Assembly (NCBI RefSeq): GCF_014489515.1
Contig: NZ_CP060782.1
Span: 744,001 to 808,000, forward strand
Source of the DNA: Sphingomonas sediminicola
GTDB lineage: Bacteria > Pseudomonadota > Alphaproteobacteria > Sphingomonadales > Sphingomonadaceae
Reading direction: 5' to 3'
Length of the DNA stretch: 64,000 nt
Made by a program: the position numbers and the translations under genes. Of the stretch, positions 1 to 10,848 are shown in pieces (the first letter of the stretch is position 1; each line of letters opens with the position of its first letter). The notes under the pieces were generated by a model, which ran no database searches, had not been told where the DNA came from, and saw only the letters and a list, made by a program, of their open reading frames with translations.

Positions 1-586
1 TGTCGCGGGCTCGGCGATAGGCGTCGCGATCCGTCATCCGCCGCGCATAATCGACGAAGGTCGGTCGGGCCTCGAGCAGGTTGAAGGCGAGCATGAAATT
101 GACGTTGGCGCCGACGAAAAGGTCGGCGGCAGTGAAGTGGTCAGCGGCGATATATTCGCGGCCCGTCAGCGCCTTCTCCAGCGTGTTGATGGCTAGGTCG
201 TAATTGCCGTAGCCGAACATGCGTTGCCGCTCCGGCGTCGGCTCCCATCCCGCTGCCTTGTTGCTGAAGGCGGCTTCCACTGGCCCCGACGTGAAGAATA
301 TCCAGCGATAGTAATCCGCGCGATCGGACGGCGGTGGGGCCAGGTTCGCCTCCGGGAAGGCGTCGGCGAGATAGCAGCAGATTGCGGCAACCTCGGTGAC
401 GACCTTACCCTTGTGCTTGATCGCCGGAACCTTTCCCATCGGGTTGATCGACAGATAGGGCTCGGCCTTCATGGTCGAAGCGTAGTCGAGAATTTCCGTG
501 TCGTAGGGAGCGCCGACCTCCTCCAGCATCCAGCGGACCGTCTGCCCGCGCGATTGTGGATTGGTGTAGAAGACGAGGTCAGCCAT
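1..586 (-). CDS. Glutathione S-transferase family protein (3' end outside window)
   Basis: About 195 N-terminal residues are visible; the rest runs off the left edge. The start reads MADLVFYTNPQSRGQTVRWMLEE, a thioredoxin-fold GST N-domain (beta1-alpha1 with the Ser/Arg of the glutathione site), followed by NPMGKVPAIKHKGKVVTE, which holds the cis-proline (VPA) typical of GSTs. A helical C-domain follows (DYYRWIFFTSGPVEAAF, then ADLFVGANV). Cytosolic glutathione conjugation or peroxide reduction is the family role; the substrate is unknown. It stands alone, reading toward the window edge. Confident for the family, not for the reaction. Confidence 0.85.
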   Translation of the reverse strand, partial: MADLVFYTNPQSRGQTVRWMLEEVGAPYDTEILDYASTMKAEPYLSINPMGKVPAIKHKGKVVTEVAAICCYLADAFPEANLAPPPSDRADYYRWIFFTSGPVEAAFSNKAAGWEPTPERQRMFGYGNYDLAINTLEKALTGREYIAADHFTAADLFVGANVNFMLAFNLLEARPTFVDYARRMTDRDAYRRARD

Positions 587-711
587 TTCCGCTCTCCCTG
601 ATTTAGAACAAAGCGCGAACTACTCCTCTGCGCGGCTACGCTCAAGTCTGCCGGGCATGGACGCCGAAAGTTTCATCCCGAGGACGGTCCAGCCCGGCGC
701 AGGCTTGTTTC

Positions 712-2387
<1,676 letters not shown>

Positions 2388-2473
2388 TCCACACTCTCCC
2401 CAGAGGCACAAGGCAGGAATCGGCGGCACGTCAGGAGATGACCCAGCCGCCGAAACAGTTGCAAACCCGATAC

Positions 2474-4581
2474 TTATTGCGCGGCGGCTGGGGAAGTGCC
2501 GTTGGTCGAAACGACGCTGCTGGCGTCGGGTTTCTTCCGGAAGCGATCGAACCAGGCGATGATAGCGCTCGCTTTCGCGGCGGACTGGCTTGGTCGTGAC
2601 GCAATTCCGCCGTGGCTCGCCTCGGGAACTTTCACGAGCGCCGTCGGCACGCGTTGGAGCTTGAGCGCGGAGTAGAGCTGCTCGGCCTCGCTAACCGGAG
2701 TGCGGTAATCGGACGCGCCGACGACAACGAGCGTCGGGGTCTTCACATTGGCCATCAGGCTGAGCGGTGAGCGCGACCAATAGGCCTGGTAATTCTCCCA
2801 TGGCAGCGAGCCCATCCAGTACGGGGCGAAGAAGGGCGTTCCATCCGAGGTCAGCGACATGCTGGTCCAGTTGGTCACCGGCTTCTGCGATGCCGCCGCC
2901 TTGAAGCGATTGGTCTTGCCCACGATCCAGGCGGTGAGGATGCCGCCGCCCGATCCACCGGTCACGAAGAGGTTGTCGGGATCGGCCACGCCGCTTGCGA
3001 CCGCGGCATCGACGGCCGCCATGAGGTCGTCGAAATTGCTCGCCGGATAGGTCTTCTCGATCCCGTCCGCGAAGCCCTGGCCGTAACCGGTGGACCCGCG
3101 GGATTCGTGTAGAGCACCGCATAACCGGCCGCGGCATATTGCTGATAATCGGTCGAGAAGTGCGGGCCGTAAGCGGCGTAGGGTCCGCCGTGGATCTCAA
3201 GGATCGTCGGCACGCGCTGACCCTCCTGATACGTTGGCGGCAGGAGAAGCCAGGACGGCACCTTTGCGCCATCCGGTGCGGTCGCGACGAACGATCTCAA
3301 GGTGCCCAGATTCTTTGCGCCGAGATTGAGATCGTTGAGCCGGGTGAGCTGTCGCTTTGCCCCGCCGCTCGAGATCGCGACGTCCGCCGGCCTGTCGAAC
3401 GTGCTGGTCGTGAAGGCGATCGTGCCGTTCTTCGCGACGGTGAACGCCCCGCCGGCATAAGGCCGATCATAGCCTGCATCAGCGGCTTCATGCGTGATCG
3501 GCCGAACGCTTCCGTCCAGCCCGATGCGCGACACGGTGAGTGATCCGCCTTCTTCGTATCCAGCGTAGATTGCGCGGCCGTCCGCGGACCAGTGGATCTG
3601 GTTGATCCCACGGTCGAGGTTCGGCGCGATCAGTCTTGGAGAGCCGCCATTGGCGCTCATCACGTACAGGCTGGCCTGCTCATATCCCTTCATGTGATCG
3701 TCGAAGCCGAGATAGGCGATGCTCCGGCCGTCCGGCGAGGCCGCAGGAGCCGCGTCCGGGCCGTTGCGGCTCGTCAGCGCGGTGACGTTGCCCGTGTCGA
3801 GATCGAGCTTGTACACCTCGCTGTCGACGACGGTCATTTCCCAGTCGGGCTTGCGGACCGCGCTGAACAGGATCGCGCGACCGTCCGGCGTCCATTCCGG
3901 AGCGCCGTCATGGTACGCGCCGAAGGTGAGCTGGCGCGGTGCGCCGCCGTTCGCATCGACCATGAAGATCTTGTCGAAGCCGGGCTTCAGGTAACCGGCG
4001 TCGTCGGTTCGGTAGGTGACCTTGTCGAGGATCTCGAGCGGCTTGGCCCATTGCGCGCCCTCCGGCTTGTCGGGAGCCGAGCCGAGCTTTGGACCCTCAT
4101 CGGGGACGTTCATGAGATAGGCGATGCGGCGGCCGTCCGGTGACCAGGCGATGCCCTGCGGGCTATCGGGAAGCCCGGTGACCCGGACCGACTGCCCGGT
4201 ATCCATCCAGCGCACGAAAAGCTGCGGCGCTCCGCCTTCGCCCGTGGAGGCATAGGCGAGGCGGCGGCCGTCCGGCGACCAACGCGGGCTGAAATGATCG
4301 CCCGTTCCCGCGACAAGCGGCCTTTGCTCTCCAGTCGCGACGTTGATCAGCCAGATCGACGAGCGCGCCTTGTCGGTCATGATGTCGGCGGAGCGGCGCA
4401 CGTAGGCTACCGTCCGGCCGTCCGGGCTGATCTGCGGATCCGACGCCGCGCTCAAGTCGAACAGGTCGCGGCCGGTGAAGACTGGGCTCGGGCCTTCGGC
4501 CGGAGCGGCTGCCGCCGGCGGGCTTAGAACTGTCGCTGCAAGCAGGAGGGCGAAAGGCGCAAGTCGGCGGGCATTGGGCAT
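2474..4581 (-). CDS. S9 family serine peptidase (acylaminoacyl/dipeptidyl peptidase type), secreted, frameshifted in this sequence
   Basis: Signal peptide (MPNARRLAPFALLLAATVLS, then an Ala-rich cleavage region) followed by a TolB/WD-like beta-propeller with repeated SPDGR motifs and a C-terminal alpha/beta hydrolase domain. The catalytic triad is visible: Ser in GGSGGGILTAW, Asp in GASDYRTP, His in EASHGG. The frame is lost between VLYTNP and GSTGYGQGF; one extra C opposite the GGG at 3100-3102 (AATCCCCGC) restores it and gives about 702 residues. The start at 4581 is chosen because it begins the signal peptide; a longer reading starts 33 bases upstream. Role: removal of short N-terminal peptides in the periplasm, inferred from the family. 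Confidence 0.87.
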
Positions 4582-4768
4582 GAAAGGAGCTCCCCTCCGG
4601 ATGAAGGCGCGCACGATTCAACTTTCGCGGGCCCGCGACAAGCGTCTTCGAAACGAACGTGCCGAAGCTCCTTGAAGCTGGTATGAGACGCGCCGCCAGC
4701 GCCACCGCCGTGGACGACCCGAGAGTATCCCTGTGCCGTCCGCCGCAAGGACCATGAAAGGCACATCC

Positions 4769-5988
4769 ATGGCGAAGATCTTGTGCGTCCTCTACGACGA
4801 CCCCGCCGACGGCTATCCGACCAGCTACCCTCGCGACGACCTGCCGCACATCGAGCGCTATCCCGACGGCCAGACGTTGCCGACGCCAAAAGCGATCGAC
4901 TTCCAGCCTGGGCAATTGCTCGGAAGCGTTTCGGGAGAGCTTGGCCTGAGGAAATTCCTCGAATCCGGTGGCCACCAGTTCGTGGTCACATCGGACAAGG
5001 ACGGGCCGGATTCCGTGTTCGAGCGCGAGCTCGTCGATGCCGATATCGTCATCTCGCAGCCGTTCTGGCCCGCGTACATGACCGCCGAGCGCTTCGCCAA
5101 GGCGCGGAACCTCAAGATGGTCGTGACCGCAGGCATCGGGTCGGATCACACGGACCTGCAGGCGGCCGCCGAGCGCGGCGTGACCGTCGCCGAGGTCACC
5201 TACTGCAACTCGATCAGTGTCGCCGAGCACGTCGTCATGATGATCCTCGGGCTGGCGAGGAATTACCTTCCGTCCTGGGAAGACGTGAAGGCGGGCGGGT
5301 GGGACATCGCTGAATGCGCCGCGCGATCCTACGACATCGAGGGAATGCACGTCGGGACGGTCGCCGCAGGCCGTATTGGATCGGCGGTGCTTCGCCGATT
5401 GAAACCGTTCGACGTGCATCTGCATTACACCGACCGGCATCGGTTGCCGCCGGAGGTCGAGCAGGAGCTTGGCGTCACCTTCCACGAATCCGCTGCGGAC
5501 ATGGTCCCGCATTGCGACGTCGTGACCATCAATGCGCCGCTGCATCCCGAAACGGAGAACCTGTTCGACGAAGCAATGATCGCCCGGATGAAGCGAGGCG
5601 CCTATCTCGTGAACACGGCGCGCGGAAAGATCGCGAACCGCGACGCGGTAGCAGCCGCGCTCAGGAGCGGCCATCTGGCGGGCTATGCCGGCGACGTCTG
5701 GTTCCCGCAGCCGGCGCCCGTGACCATCCGTGGCGGACGATGCCGCATCATGGGATGACGCCGCACATTTCCGGGACGTCGCTGTCAGCGCAGGCTCGTT
5801 ATGCGGCGGGTACCCGGGAAATCCTCGAATGCTTCTTCGAGGGTCGGCCGATCCGCGATGAGTATCTGATCGTCCAGGGCGGCAAGCTCGCGGGCACGGG
5901 TGCGCACAGTTACAGCGAAGGTGATGCGACTGGCGGGTCGGAAGAAGCCGCGCGCTACGAAATGCCGAACCCGATCCCGGCTCAGTAA
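4769..5988 (+). CDS. fdh: NAD-dependent formate dehydrogenase (frameshifted in this sequence)
   Basis: D-2-hydroxyacid dehydrogenase superfamily enzyme that oxidises formate to CO2 with NAD+. The sequence closely follows the well-known Pseudomonas sp. 101 type: LCVLYDDPADGYP, SVSGELGLRKFLESGGH, QPFWPAYMTAERFAKA, EVTYCNSISVAEHVVMMI, the nucleotide-binding GTVAAGRIGSAVLRRL, and NTARGK carrying the active-site Arg. After PQPAP the frame shifts; one C added to the CCC at 5717-5719 restores DHPWRTMP and GMTPHISGTSLSAQARYA with the catalytic His, giving about 406 residues (family about 400). The ATG at 4769 has AAAGG seven bases upstream. It diverges from the S9 peptidase gene across a 187-base gap. 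Metal-free cytosolic enzyme; no other formate genes are adjacent. Confidence 0.93.
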
Positions 5989-5990
5989 GT

Positions 5991-6006
5991 TCAACCGAAA
6001 GGTTGA
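5991..6006. promoter_or_regulatory. Upstream palindromic operator of the ArsR-type gene
   Basis: Perfect inverted repeat TCAACC-GAAA-GGTTGA. It matches the arms of a second palindrome 39 bases downstream (centre to centre), and it overlaps the -35 element TTGACA of the ArsR-type gene. It most likely binds the product of that gene; this is inferred from position and symmetry. Confidence 0.65.
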
Positions 6007-6031
6007 CAATCAAATAGGCGGGTCCTAATTC
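6003..6031 (+). promoter_or_regulatory. Sigma70-type promoter of the ArsR/SRPBCC pair
   Basis: A consensus -35 TTGACA (6003-6008), a 17-base spacer and a -10-like TAATTC (6026-6031). Transcription would begin near 6038, which is the A of the ATG, so the mRNA is predicted to be leaderless. No ribosome binding site precedes the ATG, in agreement. Confidence 0.6.
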
Positions 6032-6046
6032 AACCAAATGGTTGAA
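6029..6046. promoter_or_regulatory. Second palindromic operator, covering the start codon
   Basis: Perfect inverted repeat TTCAACC-AAAT-GGTTGAA. The ATG (6038-6040) lies inside it. Protein bound here would cover the -10 edge and the transcription start, so it should repress strongly. Confidence 0.65.
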
Positions 6047-6403
6047 CTTGATGAGCCGCGGCTGGATGTCGTCTTTCATGCTCTCGGCGATCGCACTCGT
6101 CGGGTCATGCTCCGGGAGCTCGCGGGTGGGGAGCGCACCGTCGGTCAACTGGCCGAGCCGTTCGATATTTCCCTCGCTGCGGCGTCAAAGCATATCAAGG
6201 CACTTGAGAATGCCGGCCTGATCCGACGCGAGGTTCGTGGCCGCACCCACTGGTGCAGGCTGGAGCCCGGTCCGCTTGCAAGCGCTGACGAATGGCTGCG
6301 CTTCTACGAGCACTTCTGGACTGGACGTATCGACACCCTGGAGCGCCTGCTTCGCGAAGAGGTCGCTTCTCCCAATTCCAAATCAAAAGGAGAAAATCGA
6401 TGA
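6038..6403 (+). CDS. ArsR-family winged-helix transcriptional regulator
   Basis: A 121-residue winged-helix repressor. The core reads VFHALGDRTRRVMLRELAGGERTVGQLAEPFDISLAAASKHIKALENAGLIRREVRGRTHWCRLEPG: a recognition helix around residues 45-60 and a wing after it. The N-terminus lacks the CxC of metal-sensing ArsR proteins, which points to the SdpR-like branch often paired with SRPBCC proteins. It overlaps the SRPBCC gene by ATGA, so the two are translationally coupled. Two matching palindromes in its own promoter imply autoregulation. The inducer is unknown. Confidence 0.9.
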   Translation: MVELDEPRLDVVFHALGDRTRRVMLRELAGGERTVGQLAEPFDISLAAASKHIKALENAGLIRREVRGRTHWCRLEPGPLASADEWLRFYEHFWTGRIDTLERLLREEVASPNSKSKGENR

Positions 6404-6933
6404 TCGATTGGACGACCAAGGATGCGTACGGCGTACTCGTCGAGCCCACTACGCTGAAGATAGAACGGGTTCTGCCCGGCCCTATCGAGCGAGTGTGGAG
6501 CTATCTTACGGACAGCGAGATGCGCAGAAAGTGGCTTGCATCCGGCGAGATGGAGCTCGCGGTCGGAGCGCCGTTCGAGCTAGTGTGGCGCAACGACGAA
6601 CTCACCGATCCGCCCGGACAACGGCCGAATGGCTTCGGCGAAGAGCACCGCATGGAAAGCCGGATCACGGAAGTAGACCCGCCGAAGAAGCTGTCGTTCG
6701 AGTGGGGCACGACCGGCGGAGTGACATTCGAGCTCGAACCCGATGGCAACGGCGTGCTCCTGACCATCACTCATCGGCGCCTGCCAAGCCGCGACATGCT
6801 GCTTAAGGTCGCAGCAGGCTGGCACGCGCACCTCGACGTGCTGGAGGCGGTATCGGCTGGCGAACGGCCGGCGGAGTTCTGGCAGAACTGGGAGCGTCTG
6901 AAGGACGATTACGACAGCAAATTGCCTGCCTGA
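6400..6933 (+). CDS. SRPBCC / AHSA1-like (START-fold) protein
   Basis: A 177-residue single-domain protein: IERVLPGPIERVWSYLTDSEMRRKWLASGEME, then FELVWRN, then KKLSFEWGTTGGVTFELEP and a C-terminal helix GWHAHLDVLEAV. This is the helix-grip fold of the Activator of Hsp90 ATPase homologue 1 / CalC group, which binds hydrophobic ligands. The ATG overlaps the stop of the regulator gene (ATGA) and has AGGAG at 6388-6392. Such regulator-SRPBCC pairs are widespread, but the ligand is generally unknown. Confidence 0.88.
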   Translation: MIDWTTKDAYGVLVEPTTLKIERVLPGPIERVWSYLTDSEMRRKWLASGEMELAVGAPFELVWRNDELTDPPGQRPNGFGEEHRMESRITEVDPPKKLSFEWGTTGGVTFELEPDGNGVLLTITHRRLPSRDMLLKVAAGWHAHLDVLEAVSAGERPAEFWQNWERLKDDYDSKLPA

Positions 6934-6952
6934 GATCGTTTGAAGGCAAGAT

Positions 6953-6980
6953 AAAAGGGCCGGGAGACGATCCCGGCCCT
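6953..6980 (-). terminator. Rho-independent terminator after clpA (possibly bidirectional)
   Basis: Perfect nine-base stem GGGCCGGGA (6957-6965) / TCCCGGCCC (6971-6979) with a five-base loop. Read on the minus strand it is followed by TTTTAT, downstream of the clpA stop. On the plus strand only TT follows, but it may also help end the SRPBCC transcript. Confidence 0.85.
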
Positions 6981-7000
6981 TGGTTCATTTGAAACTTGCC

Positions 7001-9346
7001 TTATTCGGCTGCCGTAGTCTCGTCGCCGGCTTTGCCCTTGGCCGTTGCCTTCGGTTTCGCCTTTCCGCCCTTCGGCTTTGCAGCCTTCGGAGGTGCCGGG
7101 ACGATCTCGAACGACGGGGCATTGTCCTTGATGCGGACCTTGACCTCGCCGCCGTTGACCAGCTTGCCGAACAGCAGCTCTTCGGCGAGCGGCTGCTTGA
7201 TCTTCTCCTGGACTAGCCGGGCCATCGGACGAGCGCCGTAGAGCTTGTCGTAGCCGCGGTCCGTCAGCCACTTGCGCGCCTCGTCGTCCAGCTCGATGTG
7301 GACGCCGCGGTCGGCAAGCTGCAGCTCCAGCTGGAGGATGAACTTGTCGACGACACGGGCGACAACGGCCGGTGGCAGGTATGCGAACGGAACGATCGCA
7401 TCCAGCCGGTTGCGGAATTCCGGCGTGAACATCTTCTTGACCGCATCCTCCTGCGCATCTTCGCGTGAAGCGGCGCCGAAGCCGATGCTCTCACGCGCCA
7501 TGTCGGACGCGCCGGCATTCGTGGTCATGATCAGGACGACGTTCCTGAAATCGACCGTCTTGCCGTGGTGGTCGGTGAGTTTTCCGTTGTCCATCACCTG
7601 CAGGAGGATATTGAACAGATCGGGGTGCGCCTTCTCGATCTCATCGAGCAGCAGCACACTGTGCGGATGCTGGTCGACCGCGTCGGTCAGCAGGCCGCCC
7701 TGGTCGTAGCCGACATAGCCCGGAGGAGCGCCGATGAGGCGGCTCACCGAGTGCCGTTCCATGTACTCCGACATGTCGAAGCGCTGGAGCGGAATGCCCA
7801 TGATCGATGCCAATTGGCGAGCGACCTCGGTCTTGCCGACGCCGGTCGGACCGGAGAACAAATAATTGCCGATCGGCTTGTCGGGCTCGCGAAGCCCTGC
7901 CCGCGACAGCTTGATCGCCGAGGCGAGCTTCTCGATTGCAAGGTCCTGCCCGAACACGACGCGCTTCAGGTCGGCCTCGAGGTTCTCGAGGACGCGCTTG
8001 TCGTCGGTCGAAACCGACTTCGGCGGGATCCGCGCCATGGTTGCCACCACGGCTTCGATTTCCTTGGTCGTAATGACCTTCTTCCGGCGTGACGGCGGGA
8101 CGAGCATCTGCATCGCGCCGACCTCGTCGATCACGTCGATCGCCTTGTCCGGCAACTTGCGGTCATGGATGTATCGCGCGCTGAGCTCGACCGCCGACTT
8201 AATGGCGTCAGGCGTATAACGGACGTTGTGGTGGCCCTCGAACGAGGAGCGCAGGCCGGCGATAATCTTGATCGTGTCTTCGACCGTCGGCTCGTTGACG
8301 TCGATCTTCTGGAAGCGCCGGAGCAGCGCCCGGTCCTTCTCGAAGTGGTTGCGGAACTCCTTGTAGGTCGTCGATCCGATGCAGCGGATTGCACCCGACG
8401 AGAGTGCGGGCTTGAGCAGGTTCGATGCGTCCATTGCTCCGCCGCTGGTGGCGCCAGCACCGATCACCGTGTGGATCTCGTCGATGAAGAGGATCGCGTT
8501 CGGGAGCTTCTCGAGCTCGGAAACGACCGATTTCAGCCGCTCCTCGAAGTCGCCGCGATAGCGCGTGCCCGCCAGCAAGGCGCCCATGTCGAGCGCATAG
8601 ATGGTCGCACCCTTTAGCACGTCGGGAACGTCGCCCTCGATAATCTTGCGTGCGAGGCCCTCGGCAATGGCGGTCTTACCGACGCCGGGATCGCCAACGT
8701 AGAGCGGATTGTTCTTCGACCGGCGGCAGAGGATCTGGACCGTGCGATCCACCTCGGCGCTGCGGCCGATGAGCGGGTCAACCTTGCCGGCGCGGGCCTT
8801 CTCGTTGAGGTCGATGGTGAACTGCTTGAGGGCAGATTCCTTCTTGCCCTCCTTCTCGCCGCTCTTCTCTTCGGCGCCGCCGACCTCGCGAGGTTCGGGG
8901 GGCGTTTCGCCCTTGCCGACGCCGTGGCTGATGTAGGTCACGGCATCGAGGCGGCTCATGTCCTGCTGCTGCAGAAAATAGACGGCATAGCTCTCCCGTT
9001 CGGAGAAGAGCGCGACGAGCACGTTGGCGCCCGTGACCTCGTCACGGCCCGACGATTGGACGTGCAGAATCGCGCGCTGGACGACGCGCTGGAAGCCGCT
9101 CGTCGGAGTCGGGTCGGTGCCGGTGTCGGCGACCAAGGCCCCAAGCTCATTGTCGAGATAATGCTTCACGGCCGCGCGAAGCTCGTCCCGGCTGACGCCG
9201 CATGCGGTCATGACCTTGGACGCATGCTCGTCGTCGATCAAGGCGATCAAAAGGTGCTCAAGGGTCGCGTACTCGTGACGGCGACGGCTGGCCTCAGCCA
9301 GTGCGTTGTGCAAGGTCTGTTCGAGTTCGCGAGCGAAACTGGGCAT
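7001..9346 (-). CDS. clpA: ATP-dependent Clp protease ATP-binding subunit ClpA
   Basis: AAA+ unfoldase that feeds substrates to ClpP. The 781 residues show the Clp N-domain (MPSFARELEQTLHNALAEASRR, then EHLLIALIDD), first AAA module with Walker A GDPGVGKTAIAEGLA and Walker B ILFIDEIHTVIGAG, second module with Walker A GPTGVGKTEVARQLA, Walker B LLLDEIEKAHPD and the ClpP-docking loop ESIGFGA. A Lys/Ala-rich tail (KAAKPKGGKAKPKATAKGKAG) extends the C-terminus, as often seen in this order. AGGAG lies 10 bases before the ATG. The adaptor gene clpS, a frequent neighbour, is not beside it; DUF1192 is upstream instead. Confidence 0.97.
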   Translation of the reverse strand: MPSFARELEQTLHNALAEASRRRHEYATLEHLLIALIDDEHASKVMTACGVSRDELRAAVKHYLDNELGALVADTGTDPTPTSGFQRVVQRAILHVQSSGRDEVTGANVLVALFSERESYAVYFLQQQDMSRLDAVTYISHGVGKGETPPEPREVGGAEEKSGEKEGKKESALKQFTIDLNEKARAGKVDPLIGRSAEVDRTVQILCRRSKNNPLYVGDPGVGKTAIAEGLARKIIEGDVPDVLKGATIYALDMGALLAGTRYRGDFEERLKSVVSELEKLPNAILFIDEIHTVIGAGATSGGAMDASNLLKPALSSGAIRCIGSTTYKEFRNHFEKDRALLRRFQKIDVNEPTVEDTIKIIAGLRSSFEGHHNVRYTPDAIKSAVELSARYIHDRKLPDKAIDVIDEVGAMQMLVPPSRRKKVITTKEIEAVVATMARIPPKSVSTDDKRVLENLEADLKRVVFGQDLAIEKLASAIKLSRAGLREPDKPIGNYLFSGPTGVGKTEVARQLASIMGIPLQRFDMSEYMERHSVSRLIGAPPGYVGYDQGGLLTDAVDQHPHSVLLLDEIEKAHPDLFNILLQVMDNGKLTDHHGKTVDFRNVVLIMTTNAGASDMARESIGFGAASREDAQEDAVKKMFTPEFRNRLDAIVPFAYLPPAVVARVVDKFILQLELQLADRGVHIELDDEARKWLTDRGYDKLYGARPMARLVQEKIKQPLAEELLFGKLVNGGEVKVRIKDNAPSFEIVPAPPKAAKPKGGKAKPKATAKGKAGDETTAAE

Positions 9347-9356
9347 TTAGGTTTTA

Positions 9357-9387
9357 CTCCTGCCCGGTCCCCGGAATGGGCCGGGCT
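9357..9387 (-). promoter_or_regulatory. Hairpin in the clpA 5' leader, next to the ribosome binding site
   Basis: On the minus strand GCCCGGCCC and GGACCGGGC form a stem that ends immediately before AGGAG (9357-9361). It has no T-tract, so it is more likely a leader structure that affects ribosome access or mRNA stability than a terminator for the DUF1192 gene upstream. Confidence 0.35.
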
Positions 9388-9495
9388 CTTCACGAATGTC
9401 ATACGCGGCAAACGAGCAATCAAGAGGCTTGGGCCTCATTATCCCCAATTTATCGCGCCTAAAGGTTATCCCGGCCTGTAGGACCGGAACCCGCA

Positions 9496-9693
9496 TTACT
9501 TCTTGAACAGCTCTTCGGCGGCGGAGCGGTGTTTCGTGGCTCGGTCGATATGGGCTTCGACGCGGGCAATCTCGGCTTTCAGAGCCTCGATGCGGGCATG
9601 AAGCTCCTCGATCGAGATTGGGTCGAGATCCTGCTTTGCAAGCTCTACCAGCGGGTCGCCCGGCTTGCTCGGGAAGAGTTCCTCGAGGTCCAT
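9496..9693 (-). CDS. DUF1192 family small protein
   Basis: A 65-residue protein: MDLEELFPSKPGDPLVELAKQDLDPISIEELHARIEALKAEIARVEAHIDRATKHRSAAEELFKK. The DLDPISIEEL segment followed by a coiled coil (residues 27-55) and the short C-terminal KHRSAAEELFK is the DUF1192 signature, known in alphaproteobacteria with no assigned function. It diverges from the quinone oxidoreductase gene and lies upstream of clpA on the same strand. Confidence 0.88.
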   Translation of the reverse strand: MDLEELFPSKPGDPLVELAKQDLDPISIEELHARIEALKAEIARVEAHIDRATKHRSAAEELFKK

Positions 9694-9740
9694 CGGTGAA
9701 ACGTTGACCGATGCGGCCGTGGTGTCAATAAGCGCGCGCA

Positions 9741-10744
9741 GTGACCAAAGCCGTTCCAGCTTCCATGAAGGCGATCGTCGCCCCCAGCCGGATGGCGCGG
9801 AGGAGCTTGCGGTAGTCGAACGGCCGGTCCCGCGGGTCGGGGCAGGCGAAGTCCTGATCCAGGTCGCAGCCGCGGGCGTGAACCGTCCAGATATCCTTCA
9901 GCGTCGCGGTCTTTATCCGCCGCCGCCTGGCGCGCCTGACATCCTTGGCCTTGAGATCGCGGGTACGGTCGTCGAGGCGGGTGAGGGGGCCGGCGATCTG
10001 ATCGGAAAGAAGGTCTGCGCGCTCGTCGCCGGTGGTGGTTACGCCGAATATTGCGTTGCGCCCGCCGGGACCTGCTTCGTCGTTCCCGAAGCGCTTTCGC
10101 TGGCCGAAGCAGCCGCAATGCCGGAGACCTTGTTCACAGTCTGGGTGAACCTGTTCGAGCGCGGCTATGCAGCGGAGGGAGACACGGTGCTCGTCCACGG
10201 CGGGACGAGCGGCATTGGCACGATGGCAATCGCGCTCGGCAAATTGTTCAATCTCAAGGTCATCGTGACCTGCGGAAGCGACGAGAAATGCGCGCGCGCG
10301 CTGGAGCTCGGTGCTGCGGCCGCGATCAATTACCGCACGCAGGACTTCGCTGCGGAGGTGAAGAGCTTCACCGGAGGGCGCGGTGTCGCAGTCGTCCTCG
10401 ACATGGTCGGCGGCGATTATTTGCCCCGCAATCTCGCCTCGCTGTCCGAGGAAGGACGCCATGTCTCCATTGCTTTCCAGCGCGGAGCGAAGGGCGAGGT
10501 TCTGCTTCCGGATGTCATGCGGCGCCGGCTGACACTGACCGGCTCGACGCTCCGGCCGCGCTCGGTCGAGTTCAAGACGATGGTCGCGGACGAGATCACG
10601 CGGACCGTATGGCCATATGTCGAGGGCGGCCGGCTCAAGCCTGTCATTGACAGCATTTTCCCCCTCGATCGCGCCGCCGAAGCCCATGCGCGCATGGAAG
10701 CCGGGGACCATGTTGGCAAAATTGTCCTGGATGTCGCGAACTGA
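9741..10744 (+). CDS. NAD(P)H quinone oxidoreductase, zinc-independent MDR type (frameshifted in this sequence)
   Basis: Medium-chain dehydrogenase/reductase close to the PIG3 type, expected to reduce quinones with NADPH in the cytosol. Motifs: GAGEVLIQVAAAGVNRPDILQRRGLYPPPPGAPDILGLEIAGTV, then LFTVWVNLFERG, nucleotide-binding VHGGTSGIGTMAIALGK, and the C-terminal GDHVGKIVL. No zinc-binding Cys cluster is seen. The N-terminus is out of frame with the body; adding one C to the C5 run at 9781-9785 gives MTKAVPASMKAIVAPQPDGAEELAVVERP. The GTG at 9741 is preferred; an ATG at 9765 is possible. Repaired length about 334 residues, the family norm. Confidence 0.87.
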
Positions 10745-10796
10745 CCGTCTTTGCCTTGCCGTAGGGCACGGGTCGGTTTACATCGCCCGCAACGCT

Positions 10797-10828
10797 GGCC
10801 GCTCCGGAAGGGGCGGCCCTTATTGTTT
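10797..10828 (+). terminator. Rho-independent terminator after the quinone oxidoreductase gene
   Basis: Stem GGCCGCTCC (10797-10805) / GGGGCGGCC (10810-10818) with a GGAA tetraloop, followed by CTTATTGTTT. It lies between the oxidoreductase stop and the trcR start. Confidence 0.8.
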
Positions 10829-10848
10829 CTAAAGACCGGAGAAACCCA

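Noticed and set aside
4163..6148. Open reading frame of 661 residues on the minus strand
   Set aside because: It runs antisense to the formate dehydrogenase, ArsR and gap sequence and then through the S9 peptidase in the wrong frame; it has no family features.
9390..9480. Heat-shock (sigma32) promoter upstream of clpA
   Set aside because: A CTTG is followed by CGTAT, but only 15 bases apart rather than the 17-18 expected, so I do not call it.
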